Positions 1 to 7,900 of a DNA stretch of 14,556 nucleotides are shown one piece after another. The DNA comes from JBFLVN01 sp040758475 (GTDB lineage: Bacteria; JAGRBM01). Positions within the stretch are counted from its first letter, which is position 1; each line of letters begins with the position of its first letter. Position numbers and translations under genes: made by a program. The notes under the pieces were generated by a model. The model was not told the DNA's origin, did not search any database, and saw only the letters and a program-made list of their open reading frames with translations. The stretch covers positions 1 to 14,556 of the forward strand of contig JBFLVN010000069.1 of the NCBI GenBank assembly GCA_040758475.1, written 5' to 3'.

Positions 1-675
1 GATGCGGCGCAGGCGGCGGCGTTTGGCCCGTTCGCGCAGGACGAAGAAGGCCCGGCGGCGGGCCCGCTCGTCATCCGAGAGGAGGGCGGCCAGGAGCTTT
101 CGCCCCGGACGGTGGCGGCAGAAATAGCCGGACTGGATCAGCAGGGATTCGCCTGATTTGACGTCCTTCCAGTCCGTGCTCCCCTCGAAGACGTAGACGC
201 CCGACTCGCCGGCCGCTTCGTCGTGCTCGACTTCGAAATCCGTCCCGCGGACCCCGGCCACGGCGGTGGGCGTGCGGACTTCAAAGTTCGAGCGGCTCAG
301 TTTGGCGAGCTTGGCGACTTCCGCCCGGATTTTTCCCCGGAGGAGATCGAAGAGAGATTCCCGTTCGCCTTTCTTGGCGTCGTAGAGCTGGCGCGTGATT
401 TTGAGGTGGCCTTCCGGCGCCAGCGTGAGGGAGCTTCCGTCGGCAAGCGCCACGCGGATCATTCCGTCCTCGCCCGTTTCGAGGGCGTCCCCTTCGAAGA
501 CGTCCATCTGTTCCTGGACGATTTCCGGTTCGGCGGTCCCTTTGCGGATAATCTCGGCTTCGCCTTCGGCGTCGGTGATCTTTCCGGCCGGGGTGGCGGC
601 AAGGGCTCCTGTACATATAAAGAGGGGCAGCGTCGCCGCGATTAGCAGAGACCGTTCGAATTTCCTGGTTTTCAT
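1..675 (-). CDS. FecR-domain exported protein (3' end outside window)
   Basis: The frame is open from ATG at 675 leftward to base 1 with no stop, giving 225 residues of a partial gene. Residues 1-27 look like a Sec signal peptide: a basic start (MKTRKFER), a hydrophobic core (LLIAATLPLFI) and an ALA-A cleavage site near 26/27. Residues about 34-165 match the FecR fold: an acidic opening with ETGEDGMIRVALADGSSLTL (67-86), the middle stretch LLRGKIRAEV, and the family's signature RTPTAVAGVRGTDFEV (134-149). FecR domains occur in periplasmic anti-sigma sensors and in surface or scaffold proteins. With an N-terminal signal peptide and no anti-sigma N-terminus, this is more likely a periplasmic or surface FecR-domain protein than a true FecR regulator. 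The visible C-terminus (from about 187) is very Arg-rich. A GGGGGA ribosome site lies 5 bases before the ATG. It is divergent from the TetR gene. Confidence 0.85.
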   Translation of the reverse strand, partial: MKTRKFERSLLIAATLPLFICTGALAATPAGKITDAEGEAEIIRKGTAEPEIVQEQMDVFEGDALETGEDGMIRVALADGSSLTLAPEGHLKITRQLYDAKKGERESLFDLLRGKIRAEVAKLAKLSRSNFEVRTPTAVAGVRGTDFEVEHDEAAGESGVYVFEGSTDWKDVKSGESLLIQSGYFCRHRPGRKLLAALLSDDERARRRAFFVLRERAKRRRLRRI

Positions 676-752
676 GGGAATCCCCCGGAAGCACCTTTTT
701 TGAGCTCCCTCGAATTCTGACGCAGGAGCCGGGGAGAGGCTACAGGGGATTT

Positions 753-774
753 ACATTCAGGCTTGACTGTTTGT
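753..774. promoter_or_regulatory. Candidate TetR operator in the fecR-like/tetR divergent gap
   Basis: ACATTCAG (753-760) and CTGTTTGT (767-774) form an imperfect inverted repeat (6 of 8 positions match) around a 6-base spacer. The 22-base overall size is typical of TetR-family operators. A good -35-like hexamer, TTGACT (763-768), lies inside it, so a bound dimer would cover the regulator's own promoter. No convincing -10 was found at normal spacing. The sequence shows the symmetry; the operator role is inferred. Confidence 0.3.
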
Positions 775-799
775 TGCTAGGGGAGCATTGTTATCGTTG

Positions 800-1507
800 A
801 TGAGAGCGTCAGTCTCCAGCGAAACGAGAAAGCGGGTTTCCGGCGGTGCTCCGGGCAGCCGCGCCGTGCGCGCTCGCCGGACGCAGGAAGAGCGGAGCGC
901 CGCCACCCAGGAGATTCTCCTGGATGCGACCATTGAGACCCTCATTGAAAAAGGATACGCGGGGACGACGACCACGGAAGTGGCCAAGCGGGCCCGCGTC
1001 TCCCGGGGTGCCCAGCTCCACCACTTCCCCATGAAGGCCCAACTCGTCATCCGTGCCGTCGAGCACCTGGCGGGCCGCCGGGGGGAAGAACTCCGCCGCG
1101 AGGCCGAGCAGATTCTCCCCCGGGCCGCCGACCGGATCGGGGCGGCCATCGACCTTCTCTGGTCGAGTTTTTCGGGAAAGCTTTTCCAGGCGGCCCTCGA
1201 ACTCTGGGTCGCCGCCCGCACGGACAAGGACCTGCGCGAGCACCTCCTTCCCGTGGAGCGCCGCATGGGGGGGCAGCTTCGGGGGCTCTCCCGGTACCTC
1301 CTCGGCATCGCGCCCGACCTGCCGCCCGACCTCGAAGAACGCACGGAGATCGCCGTCGATTCGACGCTCCACCTGCTCAGGGGCATGACGCTCGCCGGGC
1401 TTTTCGCCCGTGACGAGGCCCGCCAGGAGAAAATCCTCGCCACCTGGAAAGAGCTTCTTGGAAAGATTCTCCGGGATCAAGGAACCACTCCGGCCGAATC
1501 CATTTAA
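800..1507 (+). CDS. TetR/AcrR-family transcriptional regulator
   Basis: This is a 235-residue protein with the standard TetR layout. After a basic, probably disordered N-terminal tail of about 30 residues, helix 1 begins at TQEERSAATQEILLDATIETL (28-48). The helix-turn-helix lies at about 57-76 (TTTTEVAKRARVSRGAQLHHF); its RGAQLHHF segment is the common family variant of the recognition-helix end. The remaining ~150 residues are helical and variable, as expected for a ligand-binding and dimer domain, so the ligand cannot be read. ATG 800 was chosen; TTG 788 and TTG 797 are in-frame alternatives, and the AGGGGAG at 779-785 is 14 bases from the ATG, which is long. The stop is 54 bases before the thiolase, so co-transcription is likely. 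Control of the downstream thiolase and acyl-CoA dehydrogenase is inferred from position. Confidence 0.88.
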   Translation: MRASVSSETRKRVSGGAPGSRAVRARRTQEERSAATQEILLDATIETLIEKGYAGTTTTEVAKRARVSRGAQLHHFPMKAQLVIRAVEHLAGRRGEELRREAEQILPRAADRIGAAIDLLWSSFSGKLFQAALELWVAARTDKDLREHLLPVERRMGGQLRGLSRYLLGIAPDLPPDLEERTEIAVDSTLHLLRGMTLAGLFARDEARQEKILATWKELLGKILRDQGTTPAESI

Positions 1508-1561
1508 GGGGCCGGTTGGAAAAACTCCCCGAGGGGAGAGAAAGAAAGAAGGAGTAGGAAA

Positions 1562-2758
1562 ATGGGACGCAAGGTATACGTGGTCGGAGTCGGGATGACG
1601 AAGTTCGAGAAGCCCGGTTCTTCCAGCAAGGACTATCCGCAGTTCGCCAAGGAAGCCGGGACGAAGGCGCTCGAAGACGCGCGCATTCCTTATGAAGAGG
1701 TGAAGCAGGTCGCCGTGGGCTATTGCTACGGGGATTCGACCTGCGGCGAGCGCGCCGTGTACGAACTCGGCCTCACGGGCGTTCCCGTCTACAACGTGAA
1801 CAACAACTGCTCGACCGGCTCGACGGCGCTCTTCCTGGCCAAGCAGCTCGTCGAAGGCGGCCTGGCCGACTGCACGATGGCGCTTGGCTTCGAGAAAATG
1901 CAAAAGGGTTCGCTTGGGTCCAACTTCCAGGACCGGATCAACCCCATGGACAAGCACGTGATGGCCATGATGAAGCTCCGCCAGTTCGCTCCGGCGCCGC
2001 CGGCCCCCCAGATGTTCGGCAACGCGGGCCGCGAGCACATGGAGAAGTACGGTACGACCAAGGAGCATTTTGCCAAGATCGGGCACAAGAACCACAAGCA
2101 CTCGGTCAACAACCCATACTCCCAGTTCCAGGACGAGTATTCGCTCGACGACATCAAGAACGCCCCCATGGTCTACGACCCGCTCACCAAGCTCCAGTGC
2201 TGCCCCACCTCCAATGGCTCGGGCGCCGCGGTCCTGGCGAGCGAAGATTTCGTGAAAAAGCACAAACTCCAGGACCGGGCCGTCGAGATCGCGGGCATGG
2301 CCATGGCGACCGATACCAAGAGCACCTTCGACGACAAGAGCTGCATCAAGCTCGTGGGCTCGGACATGACCAAGTCCGCCGCCCGGCAGGCCTATGAGCA
2401 GTCGGGCCTTGGCCCCGAGAACGTACAAGTGGTCGAGTTGCACGACTGCTTCTCGTGCAACGAGCTCGTCACCTATGAAGCCCTCGGCCTTTGCCCCGAA
2501 GGAAAGGGCGGCGAGCTCATCGACTCGGGCGCCGTGACCTACGGCGGCAAGTGGGTCGTGAACCCCTCGGGCGGCCTCATTTCCAAGGGGCACCCCCTCG
2601 GCGCCACGGGCCTCGCCCAGTGCTCCGAGCTCGTCTGGCAGATCCGGGGCCTTGCCGAGAAGCGGCAGGTTCCGGGCGTCAAGGCGGCCCTCCAGCACAA
2701 CCTCGGTTTGGGCGGTGCGGCGGTCGTGACGATTTATCGCAAGGGCCAGATCAACTAA
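1562..2758 (+). CDS. SCP-x/SCP2-type thiolase (lipid-transfer-protein thiolase)
   Basis: This 398-residue protein is of the thiolase superfamily, subgroup of the sterol-carrier-protein-x thiolase domain. Such enzymes cleave or transfer acyl groups of 3-ketoacyl-CoA, often branched or sterol side-chain substrates. The nucleophilic cysteine is Cys83 in NNNCSTGSTAL. The SCP2-thiolase fingerprint HDCF is at 294-297 (ELHDCFSCNEL), replacing the NEAF motif of classical thiolases. The catalytic histidine is His344 in SKGHPLGATG, and the C-terminal loop reads QHNLGLGG (378-385). There is no fused SCP2 lipid-binding domain; the length fits a thiolase-only protein. The start is set by AAGGAG (1549-1554) seven bases before the ATG. 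It follows the TetR gene and precedes an acyl-CoA dehydrogenase, consistent with a beta-oxidation-like pathway. The exact substrate is not readable, and some relatives have no demonstrated thiolase activity. Confidence 0.9.
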   Translation: MGRKVYVVGVGMTKFEKPGSSSKDYPQFAKEAGTKALEDARIPYEEVKQVAVGYCYGDSTCGERAVYELGLTGVPVYNVNNNCSTGSTALFLAKQLVEGGLADCTMALGFEKMQKGSLGSNFQDRINPMDKHVMAMMKLRQFAPAPPAPQMFGNAGREHMEKYGTTKEHFAKIGHKNHKHSVNNPYSQFQDEYSLDDIKNAPMVYDPLTKLQCCPTSNGSGAAVLASEDFVKKHKLQDRAVEIAGMAMATDTKSTFDDKSCIKLVGSDMTKSAARQAYEQSGLGPENVQVVELHDCFSCNELVTYEALGLCPEGKGGELIDSGAVTYGGKWVVNPSGGLISKGHPLGATGLAQCSELVWQIRGLAEKRQVPGVKAALQHNLGLGGAAVVTIYRKGQIN

Positions 2759-2773
2759 GACTGGTTTTCGCTT

Positions 2774-2813
2774 CGGGACGCAGGGGCGGGGGTTTTCCTC
2801 CGCCCCTGCCCCG
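2774..2813 (+). other. Strong intercistronic hairpin without U-tract
   Basis: G2780-G2792 pairs with C2797-C2809 (13 pairs, one G-T wobble, TTTT loop). After a two-base AC bulge, CGGG 2774-2777 pairs with CCCG 2810-2813, giving 17 pairs in total. No T-run follows on either strand, so it is not a standard intrinsic terminator. It sits in the 88-base gap between thiolase and dehydrogenase. A plausible role is mRNA end protection or differential expression of the two genes (inference). Confidence 0.6.
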
Positions 2814-2846
2814 TACGGTTGAAGAGGGAAAGAGAGGAAAAAGCCG

Positions 2847-3995
2847 ATGGACCGCCTGATCCAGTTCAAGGAAGAGCACCAGGTTTTCCGGGAGACTTTC
2901 CGAAAGTGGCTCGAAAAGGAAGTTGTCCCGCACCACGAGAAGTGGGAAAAGGAAGGGAAAGTCCCCCACTCCCTTTGGGAACAAGCGGGAGCGCAGGGCT
3001 TCCTCTGCCCCTGGCTGCCGGAAGAGTACGGCGGGTCGGGCGGCGATTTCCTCTACAGCGTGATCGAGATCGAAGAGATCGCGAAGGCGAGGGCCACGGG
3101 CCTTTCCTTCTCGCTCCACAACGACGTGGTGGCGCCCTACATTTTCCACTTCGGGACGCCTGAGCAAAAGAAGAAATACCTCCCCAAGTGCGCTTCGGGC
3201 GAGTGCGTGCTTGCCGTCGCCATGACGGAGCCCAACACGGGTTCCGACCTCGCTTCGATCCGCACGACGGCCGTGAAGGACGGCGACCACTACGTCATCA
3301 ACGGCCAGAAGACGTTCATCTCGAACGGCCAGAACTGTGATTTGGTCGTCACCGTCGCCAAGACAAACCCCAAGGCCAACCCGCCCCACGCGGGTGTCTC
3401 GCTGATCCTCGTCGAGACGGGCACGCCGGGCTTTAAGCGCGGAAGGAAGCTTGAAAAAGTAGGCCTCCACGCGCAGGACACGTCGGAACTCAGCTACGAA
3501 GACTGCCGCGTTCCCGTCACGAATCTCCTGGGGCAGGAAGGAGCGGGCTTCTACCAGCTCATGAAGGAACTCCAGCAGGAGCGCCTCGTCGTTTCGCTCG
3601 GCGCGCAATCGGGCGCCGAAGTGGCGCTTGGCGAAGCCATGAAATACGCCAAACAGCGCGAAGCGTTCGGCAAGCCCATCTCCAAGTTCCAGCACAACGC
3701 CTTCAAGCTGGCCGAGATGGCGACCAAAGTGGCCATCGGACGGACGTTCGTCGACCGCCTCCTCGTGGACCACGTTGCGGGCAAGAACGTGGTGACGGAA
3801 GTCTCCATGGCCAAGTACTGGATCACGGACATGCTCTGCGAAGTGGTGGACGATGCCGTGCAGCTCCATGGCGGCTACGGCTACATGCTCGAGTACCCCA
3901 TCGGGAAGATGTACCAGGACTCGCGCGTGCAGCGCATCTTCGCTGGCACGAACGAGATCATGAAGCTCATCATCTCGCGGCAGATGGGACTCTAA
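2847..3995 (+). CDS. Acyl-CoA dehydrogenase, long-chain/isovaleryl-type active site
   Basis: This is a complete 382-residue FAD-dependent acyl-CoA dehydrogenase, the usual family length. It would oxidise acyl-CoA to trans-2-enoyl-CoA, passing electrons to ETF. N-terminal helical domain is about 1-120; the beta-domain opens with the FAD/substrate signature AVAMTEPNTGSD (124-134), followed by INGQKTFISNG (151-161); the C-terminal helical domain includes KQREAFGKPISKFQ (269-282) and QLHGGYGY (339-346). The Glu of the common YEGT motif is missing: the site reads IFAGTNEI with Ala366. A glutamate is instead present at 245 in QERLVVS, the position used by human long-chain and isovaleryl-CoA dehydrogenases, so the enzyme should be active with that geometry. 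The downstream pattern (MAKYW, QLHGGYGYM.EYPIGK, GTNEIMK) also resembles LCAD. A GAGAGG ribosome site precedes the ATG. Probably the last gene of the tetR-thiolase operon. Confidence 0.92.
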   Translation: MDRLIQFKEEHQVFRETFRKWLEKEVVPHHEKWEKEGKVPHSLWEQAGAQGFLCPWLPEEYGGSGGDFLYSVIEIEEIAKARATGLSFSLHNDVVAPYIFHFGTPEQKKKYLPKCASGECVLAVAMTEPNTGSDLASIRTTAVKDGDHYVINGQKTFISNGQNCDLVVTVAKTNPKANPPHAGVSLILVETGTPGFKRGRKLEKVGLHAQDTSELSYEDCRVPVTNLLGQEGAGFYQLMKELQQERLVVSLGAQSGAEVALGEAMKYAKQREAFGKPISKFQHNAFKLAEMATKVAIGRTFVDRLLVDHVAGKNVVTEVSMAKYWITDMLCEVVDDAVQLHGGYGYMLEYPIGKMYQDSRVQRIFAGTNEIMKLIISRQMGL

Positions 3996-4024
3996 AGTCC
4001 CGCCCGAAGGGATGGAAAAGTCCA

Positions 4025-4057
4025 AAGGGGTGGGGGTTTCCCCGCCCCTTCTTTTTT
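4025..4057 (+). terminator. Intrinsic terminator after the acyl-CoA dehydrogenase
   Basis: An 11-pair stem, AAGGGGTGGGG (4025-4035) with CCCCGCCCCTT (4040-4050), contains one T-G wobble and a GTTT loop. It is followed by CTTTTTT (4051-4057). It lies 30 bases past the dehydrogenase stop and separates the lipid block from the ATPase/VWA pair. Confidence 0.88.
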
Positions 4058-4117
4058 AGCGAGGCGCCCCATACTCTTGATGGAGAGCGCTGTCCCAAGG
4101 CGCCCCGGAGTTTTCCC

Positions 4118-4969
4118 GTGAGAGAATCTGCTGCCCGGGCCGAAGTGAACGTCACCGAGTTCCGCATCGAGCAGGAGCCCTACTACCTCCCCATCGGGCG
4201 GGAGTGCGAGCGCTTCGAGGCCGCCTGGCGGGCGCGCCTTCCCGTCCTGCTCAAGGGGCCCACGGGCTGCGGCAAGACTCGCTTTGTCGAGCACATGGCC
4301 TTCCGGCTGCTTGGCGCCGCGCGCAAGGACCGGGAAGCCCAGCTCATCACCGTGGCCTGCCACGAAGATCTCACCGCTTCCGACCTCGTGGGGAAATTCC
4401 TCCTGGAGGGCGAGGAAACGGTCTGGGTCGATGGGCCGCTTACGAAGGCCGTGGGCACGGGGGCGATCTGTTATTTGGATGAAGTGGTCGAAGCCCGGAA
4501 GGACACGACGGTTCTCATCCATCCCCTCACGGACCACCGGCGCATCCTGCCCATCGAGAAAAAGGGAACCGTGCTGAGGGCCCACGAGGACTTTCTCCTC
4601 GTTATTTCCTACAACCCGGGATACCAGAGCGTTTTCAAGAACCTGAAACCCTCGACGCGCCAGCGCTTCGTCGCCATCGAATTCGAATATCCCCCGGTGG
4701 AGGCCGAATCCAAAATCCTCGCCCACGAGTGCGGCCTTCCGGATAAGGAAGCCAAAGAACTCGCCCGCCTGGGAGAGAAAGTCCGGCATTTAAAGAGCCA
4801 AGGCCTTGAAGAAGGCGTCTCGACGCGCCTTCTCGTCTACGCCGGAAAGCTCATGGCCCAAAAGATTCCGCCCCGGGAAGCCTGCGAGATGGCCCTCGCC
4901 CAGGCGCTGACCGACGATCCCGACGTCCAGCGGGCCGTCCGGGATCTCGTCCAAGCCGTCTTTCCCTAA
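4118..4969 (+). CDS. MoxR-class AAA+ ATPase, CbbQ/NirQ/NorQ type
   Basis: This is a 283-residue ATPase. Walker A is GPTGCGKT (47-54); Walker B is AICYLDEV (116-123, Asp121/Glu122); the sensor-1 segment is VISYNPGYQ (162-170, Asn166); an arginine-finger-like STRQRF lies at 179-184. The C-terminal ~90 residues form the helical lid. The short size, the phrase CHEDLTASDLVGKF and the YNPGYQ motif fit CbbQ/NirQ/NorQ proteins rather than larger MoxR or chelatase members. Known relatives form hexameric rings that act with a VWA partner to remodel Rubisco (CbbQ/CbbO) or mature NO reductase (NorQ/NorD). The start is GTG 4118, with only a weak CGGAG upstream; GTG 4145 is an alternative. The VWA partner starts 15 bases after its stop, so the two are almost certainly co-expressed. 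The client protein is not visible here. Confidence 0.88.
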   Translation: MRESAARAEVNVTEFRIEQEPYYLPIGRECERFEAAWRARLPVLLKGPTGCGKTRFVEHMAFRLLGAARKDREAQLITVACHEDLTASDLVGKFLLEGEETVWVDGPLTKAVGTGAICYLDEVVEARKDTTVLIHPLTDHRRILPIEKKGTVLRAHEDFLLVISYNPGYQSVFKNLKPSTRQRFVAIEFEYPPVEAESKILAHECGLPDKEAKELARLGEKVRHLKSQGLEEGVSTRLLVYAGKLMAQKIPPREACEMALAQALTDDPDVQRAVRDLVQAVFP

Positions 4970-4984
4970 GGCCGCGAGGCTTTC

Positions 4985-7900
4985 GTGCAATCCCTCCTGC
5001 GCGAAAAATGGCTCCGGATCGTCGTCGAAGACGCCTCGGGGACGCTCTCCAAGTATCTCTCTCTTTCACCCGAACAAGCCGACGAGCTTTTCGTCTGGGC
5101 CGAGCGGTTTGATACCTCGCGCAGGGCCGCGCTTTTTTTCCTGGAACGTGCACCTCTTGTGCGGGCGGCTCACGGCGCGGAGGGTCTTTCCCGCTGGGCC
5201 GCGTGGGGGCTTGAAGCCCTGCGTCTTTCTTCGGATCTCTCGGTCCGCGTCCTCGAAGCAGGGCGGACGGTTCTCACCGAACTCGAAGAAGACGCAGCGG
5301 AAGCATGGCTTCGGACCGGCCTTTCCCTTGCCCAAGGGGCCGAACGGGCGGGCTGGGCGTACTTCGAGGGCACGGTACCGGTGATCGAGCAGGGCGTCCT
5401 GCCGGAGGCGTGGGGGGGAGCGGCCCTCTCCTTTTTTGAGGGAGACTGGCAGGCCCGGCAGCTGGCCTCCGAATTTCTGGAAAAAACCGCCCGCTTTGCC
5501 GGGCGCCTGGGGCGGGAATCCCTTCTCGTCCTGGCCGACTCCTGCGCGCGCCTCGCGCGCCGCCACGGGCCGCTCGCATCCCAGTGGCTCTCGGAAGGAG
5601 CGGAGCTTCTGGATGCCACCGATCCCTCCTCCCGCCCGGCGCTCCTCCTCCTTCTCTCCGCCACGGCGAGGAGCGCCCCTCCGCTCGTTCCCGAGATGGG
5701 CCGGCTGGGGGCAAGGCTCCTGGCGCGGGGACTACCGGCCGCGCCGGAGGCTCTCCGCGTTTGCGCGGCGCTGGCTTCGGAAGATGCGGAGGAAGCGCTC
5801 TCGCTAGTCCGCTCCGTGCCGGAAATTCTCGCCTCTTTCGGGAGCACCGTGGCATGGGACATGGCGGTGGAACTTGTGGGGGAATCGAGGCGTCTTGCCG
5901 GCAGGAATTCCCGGGCGGGGGCGGCGCTTTTCTCCTCCCTTCCGGAACTAAAACGGCTTTCGAGTTTGCAGGAGATCCGCCGCTGGATCGCCGAAGGGGA
6001 GCGCCAGTACCCGGCCCTGGACGCCGGGGCGGTGGCTTATTTCTCGCTCGCATCCCGCGCCGCCCGGGCCCAGCTCGCGGCGTTTTCGCAGGGGGTTCCC
6101 TATTCGGAAATCGCCCGGGAAATGCGCCTCTTTGCGCAAGGGCTTACGGGAAAGGAAATACCGCTTTCCGTCCTGCCGCCGGTCGGAGAATCCATGCCCC
6201 GCTTTCCTTCGACGGACGGCCGCTCGCTTCTTCTTCCGGAACTTTTCTTCGGTTTTGGCGGCCGGGAGGAAAACCACCGGGCCGCGCGCCTCGCCACTGC
6301 CCACCAGGCGGGGTTTTTCGAATTCGGCACGTTCCTCTTCGATTCGCGGCGCCTCTCTTCCAAGCGGAGCGCCCTTTGCGATCTCTCCCGCTTCGAGCCG
6401 CCCGTGGGGGAATCGGGAAGTCTTTCCTGGTTCTTCGGCCGTTTCCCCTGGGAGGCCCTGGCCCGAGAGTTTTTTTCCGCTTTTGAAGGCTACCGGATCG
6501 ACCGAAAACTTCAGCGCACTTACGCCGGACTTTCCTCCGAAGTCGAATGGTTTTGGAAGGAAGAACTCCCGCGCCGGCCGGATTTGAAGGATGTCATCGG
6601 GAAGGGCGCTCTCCCCTTGGCCTGCGAACTCCTCGTCCGGAGATCCTTGGGCGCCCAAAGCCTTCCAAAGGAACTGGTCCTCGCCGCCACTTCGGAGCAG
6701 GCAGATGAATCCCTCGTGCGACTGGAACTCGAGCAACTCTGGGATCACCTGGGTTCGTTCTTCGCGACCCTCGACCGCGAAGAAGCGCAGGTGGAGGATT
6801 CGGCCCAGCGGACGGCCGAACTCTACGAACTGGCCAGCCTGTTCCTGGGTTCCTCCCCCCGTTTGGGAGCGCTTCTTTCAGAGGAAGGTCCATCTGGTCT
6901 GGAGACTTCCCCGGCGGCGGGCCTTCCCGATTTTCCCGAAAGCATCCGGGCTTCCCACGAACCGGCGGCCCCCGTCGCCCACCGGGGGACGACCGACCCG
7001 GCCGCCGCCCAGGAAGTTTTCTCGGGCGAGCGGGCCCTTGGGGAAATCGAATCGGCGCTCGCGGCCGACGGGGTCGATCCCTACAAGCTCTCGGAAGCGG
7101 AACTCGCCGATCTTCTCGCTCACTTCCCGGACCTTCTCGAACGGATCGAAGCGGGCGAAGTGGGAGAGGGGGGCGTCCAGGTGCCCATTCCCGAAGGAGC
7201 CCACGGCCTCCTCGAAGAGACGAAGAAAACGCCGGAAGAGGAATCGGCCTTGCGCCGCCGGGTGGCACGGCGCCTCTCCCGGGTGGCGGAAGGGGAAGGG
7301 CGTGAAGACCTCTATCTTTACGATGAGTGGGATTACCTCTTGAACGACTACCGCTCTTCCTGGTGCGTCGTCCGTGAGCAGGTGGCCGAGGAAGAAGAGC
7401 CTTCCGCGATGGAACGAGTTCTCTCCGAGTCAGCCCAGATCCTCCGGCAGGTGATCCAGCACTTCGAGCGGGTCCGGCCCGAACTGATCCGGCGGGAAAG
7501 GGCCCAGGCCGATGGCGATGAGATCGATCTCTCTCGTGTCTTGGAAGCTCTCGCCGACCGGCGCCGGGGCGGCCCTTGGCCCGAGCGCCTCTACGAGCGG
7601 CGGGAGAAGGCGGAGCGGAACGTGGCGACGCTCCTCCTCATCGACATGAGTGCTTCGACGGGAGAAAAGATTCCGGAAAAGGGCGAAGAAGCCAAAGAAT
7701 CGGCGGCACCGGTTCCCGAGCGGGACGAGATCGTCACGCGGTGGGACCCGTTGCCGCCCTCCCCCAAACAGGTGCCCACGGGCCGAAGCGTCCTCGACAT
7801 CCAGAAGGAAGCTCTCCTCGTCATGAGCCAGGCCATGGATTATCTCGGCGATGCTTATGCGATTTATGGTTTTTCGGGCCACGGCCGCTCGCGGGTCGAA

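Noticed and set aside
1525..1538. CTCCCC-GA-GGGGAG palindrome between tetR and thiolase
   Set aside because: It has only about five usable pairs with a tight loop and no T-run, so it is not a terminator, and it is made of simple purine/pyrimidine runs.
809..2869. 686-codon minus-strand open frame opposite tetR and the thiolase
   Set aside because: It spans two well-supported plus-strand genes and their gap, has no recognisable domain, and is the kind of long antisense frame expected in GC-rich DNA.
2751..4025. 424-codon minus-strand open frame opposite the acyl-CoA dehydrogenase
   Set aside because: It is antisense to a clear full-length enzyme, and the His/Val/Asp/Arg-rich translation is a typical shadow composition.
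4062..4106. AGGCGCCCC repeated 36 bases apart before the AAA+ gene
   Set aside because: Nine GC-only bases in GC-rich DNA can repeat by chance, and no promoter could be placed relative to them.
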